Notes under the pieces: model-generated
The model's input: the letters and a program-made list of their open reading frames with translations, nothing else
The model's database searches: none
What the model was told of the DNA's origin: nothing
Shown: one piece after another, positions 19,680-26,980 of the stretch
Position numbering within the stretch: the first letter of the stretch is position 1
How the letters are laid out: each line of letters starts with the position of its first letter
Translations under genes and position numbers: made by a program
From: Seminavis robusta
Taxonomy: Eukaryota > Bacillariophyta > Bacillariophyceae > Naviculales > Naviculaceae
DNA: 26,980 nucleotides
Direction of reading: 5' to 3'
NCBI GenBank assembly: GCA_903772945.1
Contig: CAICTM010001557.1
Span: 1-26,980, forward strand

Positions 19680-20060
19680 CTGGCCGACACTGCCTTCCAC
19701 TTCCTTTTGCATCATTTGGGTACCTGGGCCTGGATCTGGGTTGGGCTATGATGGACTTGTGGTGGGCATTTGGTGCAAGTCCAGGCTTTTGGCAGGACAT
19801 AAGTCCAGTGGTTGGGAAGGGGGCGGGAGTTGCTTGGTCGTTGGCTTGGATGTTGTTGTGTGGTACTAGCTAGATAACATTTCAGGTGACGAAGCTCTCG
19901 ATAAGGACGATGCAACATTCTGATCCACGAGTTTGTCCTCATGTCCTGGAGCGACTTGCTTGGTCCGAGTGCTTGACTTGGTGCATGTTAAAAATGCTGG
20001 CAAAGCATGGAGTTGGGCTTGGGTTGGCCAGGTGTTTGTCCCGGTGTTGGGGCATGTGTG
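19680..20060 (-). pseudogene. decayed Pro/Thr-rich repeat tract
   Basis: Minus-strand reading gives broken repeat-like peptide in changing frames: THAPTPGQTPGQPKPNS (from about 20050) and, further on, KPTTKQLPPPSQP, MPTTSPS, a stop, and PNPDPGPGT (ending near 19720). It may be a relic of a PTxx/PSxx coding array like that of the large gene at 1144-7551, or simple G-rich DNA. Confidence 0.28.
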
Positions 20061-20106
20061 GAGGTCTACCGGTGCCGGTACCTACCGGTACAGCGGTTGT
20101 GCCGTA

Positions 20107-20290
20107 GAGGTGTGGAGTTTTTGACGCCGAGGAGGTGCGGACACTAGAGGTGCAGCCTTTTGCCGCCCCCGAGGTGCGGACCCTAAGGTGCAGCGTGTAA
20201 GAGGTTTTGCAGCAGAGGTGCGGACACTAGAGAGGTGCCGAGTTTTGGACCCAAGAGGTGCGGATTTTTCTGCCGCCAAGGTGCGCACCC
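20107..20290. repeat. GAGGTGCGGAC minisatellite (irregular spacing)
   Basis: About ten variants of GAGGTG(C)GGA/CAG start near 20107, 20131, 20147, 20171, 20185, 20201, 20215, 20232, 20254 and 20278. Spacings are 14-24 bp, and the tails alternate between CGGACxC and CAGCxT. The spacing is too irregular for recent slippage. Confidence 0.7.
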
Positions 20291-20837
20291 TTATTAGGTC
20301 TAGATTTTTGGCCAGGTTAAGGCCCTGTCATGGATCCTGTATTTTGGTCCTGTGTAAGACCGGCTGATGGCCCCCCTCTGCTCCAATTGCAACTAGGCGA
20401 GAGAGCCACTAGCTAGCTAGCTACATTGTGGTTTACACCCTGCTTGGTGTGGCTCAGGCATCTGAAATCACCAGCCAGCGCATTAGTGCGGAGGCCATCA
20501 TTCGTGTTCCAAACCGTGGAAGGAAGAAGGAAGGGGAGACCGAAAAGACACCCGGATGTTGAAGCGTCCCCAATCTTTCTCGCTTTTCAAGACACGTCAG
20601 TTTTTCCTCGACACGATTGACAAAGATCTGATGGAAGTTGAACCTCTGGATGCAACATGGCGTCCACTCATTGGGTTGGCGGTGTTTGACAGCAGTTGTC
20701 TCCTTCGTCGGCTCCTTGAGAACAGCGACGGCAACAAAAGAGAAGCATTCCCGTTTTGATTTTGTGGCAAAAAGTATCTTGCTCGCATCCATTTCTTATT
20801 CTTAGTCAACTATCGATAAGCAAAGCAGTGTTTCAAG

Positions 20838-22338
20838 ATGGTTCGATTTTTGGTTCCTTTTGCCGCCTTGGTCGTCGGCGTATCGGCTTTTGCACCCAGC
20901 CACACCACCACTAGTAGCAGACCATCGTTGGTGCTCTCGGCAGCTTCCGTCGCCGAAACTCCCACGGCGGAACCTCCTCTGTCTCCATTGACCAGTTGGG
21001 GCGACCAGATTTCGGACATTACCAGTTTGCAAGAAAAGGTCCGATCGGACGGTCTTCCCGAATTTGCTCCCACGATTTCTGCCAAGGAATTGGGCATTGC
21101 CGGTGATGAAGCTGCGCAGCTCAAGTACTTTGAAGATAATGCCATGGAAATCAAGACAAAACTGCAGGCGCATGCTGCTGTCGTCTTTCGGGATTTTGAA
21201 CTCATGAAGAAACAAGACGGATTTCAACAAATGTACGGAGCCATCGGAATGAAGCCATGTCTGGATCCTCTTCACTCGGTCAGTGCCAGACCGACTGTAG
21301 ACGGAACCAAAAACTCGCCCGTCTACGAAGCTGTCAACAAGGAATCTCGCAAAAACTTTTTCATTGGTACGTACCCTGCTGTGTCCTCCAGTGGACTTAC
21401 TTCTTGTAAACTATCGATGACATCGATCGATGCTGACTTTTTCTCATTTTCTTTTACGGAATGAAATAATCAGGAATGCACAACGAGTTTGTCGGTACCC
21501 GTGCTCCTCGTGCGGCTGCTTTTGTATGCTTCAAGGCTGCCGAGACCGGAGGAGAATTCCTGATTGCCGATGGTCGACGCATGTTCCGTGACTTGGACCC
21601 ACAACTGGTGCAGGAACTGTACCAACGCTCCATCCGATACTCCGTCATGGAGCTCCCCTTCTTTGGTTGGATTGACAATCTGCCGGAACCCGTCCAAAAC
21701 CCCATCATGGGAGTTGTGCGAGGATTGGTCTCGGCTGCCATCAATGCCAAGGTAGACTTTTCTGTAGAACTCTTGTGGGGCGAAGGCGGATACGATAATG
21801 TCAAAATGTTGCAAGCACGCGCACCCAGTCAGCCACCTATTGTGCTGCATCCAATCACTGGAGAACCAACCTGGTTCTGCAATGTTCACTCTCATTCCTC
21901 CAAGTTGCGAAAGGACCGAGAGAGCGTGTAAGTACCTGCCGTGAAGCAAGTCCACATAGAAGATCGATTGCATAATAAGGACGTGCCTGCTCACTGATTT
22001 TTTGTTGTTGCTTGCTTTGCCACGTTTCTAGGTACGGAGCCGAACGTTTCGAGGATGGTGCATCTCAAATCAACAAGTCTGACATGTTCTTTGGCGATGA
22101 CGGCGAACTGACCGAAGAGCAGTTGAAGCAATTGGACGAAGTCACCATGAAGAACGTCCAATTCGTCAAAATGACGGAAGGTGACGTCGTTCTCCTTGAC
22201 AACTACAAGTGCATGCACGGACGTAACGTCTTTGATGGAACACGAAAACATGGTGTCGCTTGGTTCGAAGGATGGGAAGGAGAAGAAGACATGAAGAGCG
22301 ACGAATCCTTGCTCAAGACGGTTCGAATGATGGCTTAG
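20838..22338 (+). CDS. TauD/TfdA-type Fe(II)/2-oxoglutarate dioxygenase, plastid-type leader
   Basis: Exons 20838-21366, 21474-21927 and 22032-22338 join to 429 residues; the introns are 107 nt (GTACGT...CAG) and 104 nt (GTAAGT...CTAG). The N-terminus RFLVPFAALVVGVSA|FAPSH carries the diatom plastid cleavage motif. The fold is shown by AAVVFRDFEL, the HNE metal triad (His179, Glu181, in GMHNEF), AAFVCFKAAETGGEFLIADG, and the distal CMHGRNVFDGTRKH with His390 as third metal ligand and Arg399 as the likely 2-oxoglutarate contact. The family hydroxylates or halogenates small molecules such as taurine and secondary-metabolite intermediates; the substrate here cannot be told. The stop lies in a TTAG repeat. 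It is isolated, with no neighbouring pathway genes. Confidence 0.88.
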
Positions 22339-22354
22339 TTAGTTAGTTAGTTAG
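22335..22354. repeat. (TTAG)5 overlapping the dioxygenase stop codon
   Basis: Five TTAG units; the first contains the TAG stop at 22336-22338. Because the period is four, TAG recurs in all three frames within 12 bases, followed by ATAG variants. Confidence 0.85.
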
Positions 22355-23812
22355 ATAGATGGAGTGGCCAGCTACAAACTGATCCGACTGACCCAGCCAG
22401 TTGATGACTTCGCGTGGCTGATGTATCACGACTTCCTTTTTAGAAGAAGCTTGACTTGCATATAAACATTTTACTAAAAGAGGACTTGTATATGGGCTAC
22501 GGAATGGGTGCTCGGGACGGATAGACAACCCGAAAGCCGCAACCGACTATAGCGATAGAACCGAGGCAAAAGGCCACCTCGATCTTGGTAACGTATTGCT
22601 TAGCCAGGGAGTTAAACAACAGCAACAAGCAGCCTTTGTGACGTGTTCATACCATCCATCCATCCGCAATAGCACACTGCTGATTGAGAAGAAGGGAAAC
22701 ATAAGATTATTCAAGTAGATCCACACCGGTACTTCGGAGACCGAGTGATGGAACCTTTTGGAACACACTGGCTACAACACTGAACGTAGCCCGTATTTGG
22801 AACAGCAAGGACCAGCCGGAGCAAGGGCCTTCTGGGCACCACTTCGAGACAAAACAGGCAACATGGAGGTCCAGACGGAGCGCATCATTGCACCTAACTG
22901 CAGTCAGTAGCCTTCCGCCTGCCTCCATCTTTCTTGCAGCTTTTCTTGCTGCAACGTTGTTTCTTGCCTCTTCAAGCAAGGATTCTTTCCCACGGTGCTC
23001 CGGGTCGGAAGCATGGTCATAATGGAACTGGGCTCGATATGCTTGCTTGCACTGGCAGCCAACTCCTGGCCCCCATACCTTGTGGTTAATCCTCCAGGAT
23101 GGAATCATTATTGTGCATGTAGCAAGCGAGGCCGAAGATTGAACCAACTCTACTGCGTACAGTACCGGTAGATCTTGCATGCTATGCGGTTCAACTGGCT
23201 TTTTAACACCTTGCGACTTGCCAACTGACATGCGATTGATAAAGGTTGAAAAGGTAGTCAGTCTGGTTTTCTATTTCCAAATAAATAAAAGCTTGCTACT
23301 AAAGAACCCAGTACCAGTAGAAGAAAAAAAATCTTTCATATTATTATTCGGCATCGACGATCGACGACACTTTCTTGCTCCCTAATCCTGCTAGATTCAA
23401 TTGTAAAATGCTTGGGGGAAGGAGAAAGTGTTCCTTCGCCCAGCAAGACATAAATATGTGTACTGTACCGAGGCATCTCTTTTAGTTGGTCGCTAGTACC
23501 GGTATGCGTACGAGAACTCAGTGCTTAGTATGGTACTCGAGTACCGGTACTCTTTTGCGGTAATGCTCCATGACCTTCTGAATCGTATGAAAGGAGCTGC
23601 TACAACACATCGGTTCCCAGGGGACATTAAGCGCCAGCCTCGCCCACCGGGGGGCGACGTACATTCAAATATTCATCCTAGATATAACTTATATAGCTAA
23701 TACCTCCACAAAATTCGCACTGAATCGATCGTTGCCACCAACCACCAGCCCATGACGAAAAGCGTCTATACCGACCGCATCAACAGGCATATATGGTGCT
23801 ATTACAGACACT
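22339..23812. other. intergenic region, at most one doubtful small ORF
   Basis: 3' flanks of the dioxygenase (left) and of the minus-strand gene ending at 23813 (right). It contains a short CATC run (22651-22663), GTACCGG-type palindromes (23159-23169, 23495-23545) and AT-rich stretches. One ATG-initiated minus frame of 174 codons is listed separately. Confidence 0.5.
22707..23231 (-). CDS. doubtful hypothetical ORF, 174 codons
   Basis: It starts with ATG at 23231 and stays open for 174 codons. The sequence is mixed in composition, with one helix-like charged segment (SLLEEARNNVAARKAARKME) and several Cys, but I recognise no motif, signal or membrane span. In a window this size a chance ORF of this length is possible; no codon-usage test was run. 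Confidence 0.2.
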   Translation of the reverse strand: MSVGKSQGVKKPVEPHSMQDLPVLYAVELVQSSASLATCTIMIPSWRINHKVWGPGVGCQCKQAYRAQFHYDHASDPEHRGKESLLEEARNNVAARKAARKMEAGGRLLTAVRCNDALRLDLHVACFVSKWCPEGPCSGWSLLFQIRATFSVVASVFQKVPSLGLRSTGVDLLE

Positions 23813-24466
23813 TCAACCGCGCTTCGCCCGCCCTGTGAGCTGCGAGAAGTTCTGATACTCTTCAGCGGACGAGGAATCGTCGCTGTCATCCAGTTGTTGT
23901 TGTTTTTGTTGTGCTCGAGCGACGGTCCTCTGTCGACGGGGAGCTGGCACAATTTCTTCTTCGGAAGATGAATCAGAAGAGGATCTGTTGCGGACCTTCG
24001 CGTTTTCCATCGGAGTGCGTCTCCGCTGTGGAGGAGCCATGTTGTTCCTACGAGGTGGTTGTTGGGGGCGAGGTGGAGGGCGAGGCGGAGCTGGTTGTTG
24101 GGCTCGAGGAGGTTGTCGATCAACCAAGCGAAACTGAGAGCCTCCACCGGTGAAGATAACATGTAGGAAATGCCCACCAGTGAGAGTTTTCAGCGTGAGG
24201 TTCCCGTTGGCAGTTTGTTCCATTGTGGCATTGACATCTTCGAGGCAAATTGGCAGATTATTTGGAATGTATTTGTTTCCTTGAACACATACAAACATGT
24301 CAACATCCGCTTGGCGATCTTGGCACCGGCGGAGTCCACACTTCACACCTTGGGCAATCTCGGAAAGAGTGTCAGTGCTTACCGCTGTGGCTTTGGCAGT
24401 TGCTTTTGAGAAGAACGCAATTTTTACTTCCTCATTGCAAAGCGATGTCATGGTTGCTGCTTTCAT
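23813..24466 (-). CDS. hypothetical protein with Pro/Arg-rich and Ser/Glu-rich tail
   Basis: The frame is open from 24541, but the first ATG is at 24466 (217 residues; a second ATG at 24451 is close behind). I do not recognise the family. The N-terminal ~120 residues look folded: NEEVKIAFFSKATAKATAV, ADVDMFVCVQGNKYIPNNLP, TLKTLTGGHFLHVIFTGGG. Next comes a Pro/Gln/Arg-rich segment (QPPRAQQPAPPRPPPRPQQP), then NRSSSDSSSEEEIVPAPRRQ and DDSDDSSSAEEYQNFSQLTG, acidic Ser clusters that resemble casein kinase 2 sites. There is no signal peptide. The start is about 250 bp from, and divergent to, the start of the next gene. Confidence 0.6.
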   Translation of the reverse strand: MKAATMTSLCNEEVKIAFFSKATAKATAVSTDTLSEIAQGVKCGLRRCQDRQADVDMFVCVQGNKYIPNNLPICLEDVNATMEQTANGNLTLKTLTGGHFLHVIFTGGGSQFRLVDRQPPRAQQPAPPRPPPRPQQPPRRNNMAPPQRRRTPMENAKVRNRSSSDSSSEEEIVPAPRRQRTVARAQQKQQQLDDSDDSSSAEEYQNFSQLTGRAKRG

Positions 24467-24716
24467 GAAAGTGAGCGAGTGAGTAGCTTTTTCGTCTATT
24501 GATTTGTGTGTGTGAGCGGCACACAGCCTCTTCTTCAACACTCAAAACTCCCCAAATATTCTTCTTCCTCTCCGTTGACAGACCTTCAAATTGAGCGGGA
24601 AGTTTCTGTGGCGCGGTGGGCTGGCCGGGAATGTTCCTCCGTGTCATGCGTGTTGTTGGCTAATGGCACATTCGCATTATCGATCTCATAATCCTCCTTG
24701 CTCTTGTGTTGTCACG

Positions 24717-25352
24717 ATGGATCTTTCTCAGCACGGCCTCCCTGGCATCGGACGGGCCTCATCCCATGACCCCCTTCTCTCCTACCGAACGATTGTTTCA
24801 CTCGATCCTATTGATGATGCGGACAGCATGGGCGAAACAAGGCATGTTGCCATTGGATTTGAAACATATGACGGTACGATTCATGACTATCGTGGTGCTG
24901 TAACGTTTGATCGGTTTGCAGGCTCTGCATCATACCGCTTCCATATCCGTGGAGTACGAGCTGAGAGGAACGATGATGGGACTATGCCCAATGATTGTGC
25001 CTTGGATGGCCCCATTGAATCGATGGAGCTTCGACTGACTAGTCGCTTTGAATGGTACACCAAGTTCCAAAAGATCAGAGGCAACGAAACAAGTGGTCGG
25101 ACTTCGAATGAGGTTCCTGCGTTCGAAAGAATCTCCTGTCAGCAAGGAGCTGGATCTTCGCCGAGCAGCAAATCATCTAGCCGTGAATCAGTCAGTCTGT
25201 GTTGTTGTATGGACCTTGTGAGCCAGATTAAAATCAAGGCGTGTTCTGTTGTTTTCTTGCTCCCATTCATTGCTTGCATTTTGGCGGGATGGAAGTGTTG
25301 GCGACGAAAATTCATAAGTGACAGGAGAGCATGTACTCTGAGCTGGGGATAG
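24717..25352 (+). CDS. hypothetical protein, possible C-terminal membrane anchor
   Basis: ATG 24717 opens 211 codons; the frame upstream is open but weaker. Not recognised. Residues 20-120 look like a beta-rich globular domain (LLSYRTIVSLDPIDDADS, TRHVAIGFETYDGTIHDY, GAVTFDRFAGSASYRFHI, ESMELRLTSRFEWYTKF). A Ser-rich linker follows (SSPSSKSSSRES), then Cys residues and a hydrophobic segment (174-191, CSVVFLLPFIACILAG) before a basic tail. The last part (after about 25180) may instead be an intron leading to the open plus-strand frame from 25420; the minus strand is also open over this end. Confidence 0.5.
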   Translation: MDLSQHGLPGIGRASSHDPLLSYRTIVSLDPIDDADSMGETRHVAIGFETYDGTIHDYRGAVTFDRFAGSASYRFHIRGVRAERNDDGTMPNDCALDGPIESMELRLTSRFEWYTKFQKIRGNETSGRTSNEVPAFERISCQQGAGSSPSSKSSSRESVSLCCCMDLVSQIKIKACSVVFLLPFIACILAGWKCWRRKFISDRRACTLSWG

Positions 25353-25613
25353 GGTGCTGTCGGGCGATGCAAATTGGCCAGCTGCTATGAAAACTGATGG
25401 CGTAGCTCTGACATCTTGACGCTTTGGATTACGGTCAACCAATGCTGGTGAGAAAACCTGGGCTGTGGATTGCTCGATTGGATCTGATCGGACGGACCGC
25501 TTTTTGTTGTCTTCATCGGAGATTTCAGTGCTGCTATCAGCTGAAGTGAGCCAAGAGAGAAACTCATTGCCCAGCACTGAGGAACATGCCCTTCGAATTG
25601 CCGGTTTTGACAT
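25188..25613 (-). CDS. doubtful ORF, 141 codons, antisense to the preceding gene's end
   Basis: It starts with ATG at 25613. The composition is hydrophilic and natural-looking (ISDEDNKKRSVRSDPIEQ, SPDSTLSPAQSTCSPVTYE). It overlaps the 3' end of the plus-strand gene by about 165 bp and a plus-strand open frame beyond that. Which strand is used cannot be decided from sequence alone. No family is recognised. Confidence 0.25.
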   Translation of the reverse strand: MSKPAIRRACSSVLGNEFLSWLTSADSSTEISDEDNKKRSVRSDPIEQSTAQVFSPALVDRNPKRQDVRATPSVFIAAGQFASPDSTLSPAQSTCSPVTYEFSSPTLPSRQNASNEWEQENNRTRLDFNLAHKVHTTTQTD

Positions 25614-25980
25614 GCCCCATCAAAGAAGGACTTCAGTTGAGAGGACCCGTCCTCGCTCTGCCAATCCAGAAGACCATGAAAATAAACACCATCATCTTCT
25701 TCGCTCCCAGATCTGGGCGACTCCGATCACAGTGATCAGTGCATTGCGAAGCTATCCAAGGACACTACATGCATCAGCCACGAATCAAAAAGAGAGTTCC
25801 TTTCTTCTCGACGACGCCAATCGTTCTTGCAAGGACGCAGAAGGCTTCCGAGGATCTGCATTGTCTGAGATCTTGTTGTCAAGGCATCTTCGTGTCGTGC
25901 TACTGTCCTGCTCTCATTTCAGTAGTATCTGTGGCTTGATGACGGCTTCAAAAAGATTGCCAAATCGACACAACCTTTGA
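25420..25980 (+). CDS. doubtful open frame, possibly a 3' exon of the upstream gene
   Basis: A plus-strand frame without a stop from 25420 to its stop at 25978-25980. There is no convincing ATG at its left end, so if coding it would be a spliced exon. It reads Ser/Arg/His-rich sequence (TEEHALRIAGFDMPHQRR, RPRSANPEDHENKHHHLL). No family is recognised. Confidence 0.22.
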   Translation, partial: RFGLRSTNAGEKTWAVDCSIGSDRTDRFLLSSSEISVLLSAEVSQERNSLPSTEEHALRIAGFDMPHQRRTSVERTRPRSANPEDHENKHHHLLRSQIWATPITVISALRSYPRTLHASATNQKESSFLLDDANRSCKDAEGFRGSALSEILLSRHLRVVLLSCSHFSSICGLMTASKRLPNRHNL

Positions 25981-26651
25981 TCGCCACTTGGATGCGACGG
26001 CCGACGGCAGCCTCCATTGCAACACTGCACTCTTGCTTGCATAGTACAACTACAGAAGAGCCCAAACAATCAGGCCGCGAGGGTGTGCTTGGACTTGAAT
26101 CGACAAAAGAATGCTCCTCGGGTTTTTTGGTCATCATTCGAAAATTTCCACTCTGAACTCTCGATTCTGCATTGCATGATGTTCTTGTGCCAACGGAGTG
26201 CTTGTTGGCATGAGTGGCTATGTAGTGGCACTGAGTGGCATGAGTGGCATGTGTAGACTGGAGGTGCATGAGTTGCTAATGGATCGATCTGTTCGGATAA
26301 TTATAATGATATGGATCTTCTGTCGATCGCCGACAAAAGAATCTGTCCAAATGGATGAATCAGAAAAACAGAGCTATAAAAGTGATGTAATATGCCTGAA
26401 ACTCTTCTGCTGGTGAGAGACCTAATCCACGTTAAATATGTAACCAAATCTTTTCCCTCCAGGTAGCTAGCTACCCACGCTTCAGCCAAATTTTCGATCA
26501 GCGTCACAGAACCAATAAAGCATAGCAACTAGCTAGCTAGTTGCTATAGCTATTGCAACACTTATTGTCACTACTGTCGACACCGAATCTACCCACCTTC
26601 TAGCTAGATTGTCGTGAGTAGGAGCAAAGCACAACACTAGCAAGTACGGAA
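25981..26651. other. intergenic region, no gene recognised
   Basis: Mostly non-repetitive sequence with a short run of GAGTGGCATGAGTGGC-type repeats (26206-26256), a GGTAGCTAGCTACC palindrome (26462-26475), a 26-bp palindrome (26522-26547) and a TCTAGCTAGA palindrome (26599-26608). No coherent coding frame is seen. Confidence 0.55.
26522..26547. repeat. 26-bp perfect palindrome
   Basis: ATAGCAACTAGCT followed by AGCTAGTTGCTAT is self-complementary without a loop. It is the longest perfect palindrome I noticed in the window and is built around the CTAGCTAG core common in this DNA. Confidence 0.85.
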
Positions 26652-26980
26652 TCAACTACAGAACATAAAGCGATAAAAGGGTAATTGAATAGTATTATAA
26701 TAGACGGTGGAGATATTGCTCATAAACAGGAGTTGCTTGTTGGATTCGGCGACCGCTAACTTGCTGCCAGTTGTGTTGCGTTGATGCTTACGGGCTAGCG
26801 CTTCTTGTTTCGTGACTGTCTGTTTCACGACTTCGTCATTGAATTTGCGTTCAGCAATATTGGCGTCAACAAGGGAGGCAAGCTTGCTCCACCGCAAGCT
26901 CTAGCAACTTGCCCTTATCCTCGAATTCAGTCTTCGGAACGATGATGTCTATCTGACGGATTGCATCACCATGCTGCTCA
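26652..26980 (-). CDS. possible 3' part of a gene running off the right edge
   Basis: Entering from the right edge, one minus frame reads DAIRQIDIIVPKTEFEDKGK (about 26967-26908) and continues LLELAVEQ before stopping near 26872. An adjacent frame then reads LASLVDANIAERKFNDEVVK, KQEALARKHQRN and TGSKLAVAESNKQLL to a stop at 26652. Both parts are helix-like and coherent, suggesting one gene with a frame change or short intron near 26870-26905. No family is recognised; the start is outside the window. Confidence 0.3.

Larger units (their letters stand above)
19247..20837. other. intergenic region with decayed repeat tract and minisatellite
   Basis: About 1.6 kb with no intact gene. 19247-19600 is plain flank. 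19680-20060 is a G-rich tract whose minus strand reads as broken Pro/Thr-rich peptide. 20070-20100 has clustered CCGGTACC palindromes. 20107-20290 is a GAGGTGCGGAC minisatellite. A CTAGCTAGCTAG run lies at 20408-20424. A 112-codon minus-strand frame (20454-20792) shows no recognisable protein. The last 100 bp are the likely promoter of the dioxygenase. Confidence 0.55.

Noticed and set aside
1..26980. CRISPR arrays, rRNA or tRNA genes, viral or transposase genes
   Set aside because: I looked for direct-repeat arrays with spacers, cloverleaf-like segments and typical transposase, integrase or reverse transcriptase motifs, and saw none that could be supported by eye.

Overview
The window looks like nuclear DNA of a photosynthetic stramenopile, most likely a pennate diatom. 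Supporting points are intron-containing genes with GT-AG introns of about 88-192 nt, N-terminal signals of the diatom plastid type (a cleavage-site Phe in VSA|FAP and VVG|FSV), a carotenoid isomerase, and a very large Pro/Ser repeat protein of a type I associate with diatoms. The organism call is inference from gene content; no search was run.

Layout. 1-1143 is intergenic. 1144-7551 (minus) is one giant membrane-anchored PSxx-repeat protein gene whose reading frame, as given, is interrupted three times (a TAG, a 20-bp tandem duplication, and a frame change before the Cys-rich tail). 8636-10230 (minus) is a CAMK-like Ser/Thr kinase with a 20-nt microexon that encodes its catalytic loop. 10962-12169 (plus) is a secreted or ER-entering aldo-keto reductase whose 5' half has frame breaks. 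12471-13709 (minus) resembles the conserved domain of plant IQM proteins. 14704-16660 (minus) is a plastid-type carotenoid isomerase in three exons, divergent from a GNAT acetyltransferase at 16937-17542 (plus). 18227-19246 (plus) is a low-complexity protein of unknown role. 20838-22338 (plus) is a TauD/TfdA-type Fe(II)/2-oxoglutarate dioxygenase in three exons with a plastid-type leader. 23813-24466 (minus) and 24717-25352 (plus) are a divergent pair of unknown genes. The last 1.6 kb is mostly non-coding, with doubtful ORFs and an uncertain gene fragment at the right edge.

The intergenic DNA is rich in short palindromes (CTAGCTAG and GTACCGGTAC types), pentanucleotide arrays, a GAGGTGCGGAC minisatellite and two decayed Pro/Thr-rich tracts. 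The genes form no evident single pathway. Carotenoid isomerase and the dioxygenase are both probably plastid proteins; the kinase and the IQM-like protein could be signalling components. The strongest items for follow-up are the kinase microexon, the broken but still recognisable PSxx gene, and a 12-mer with a TGACGT core shared by two promoter regions.
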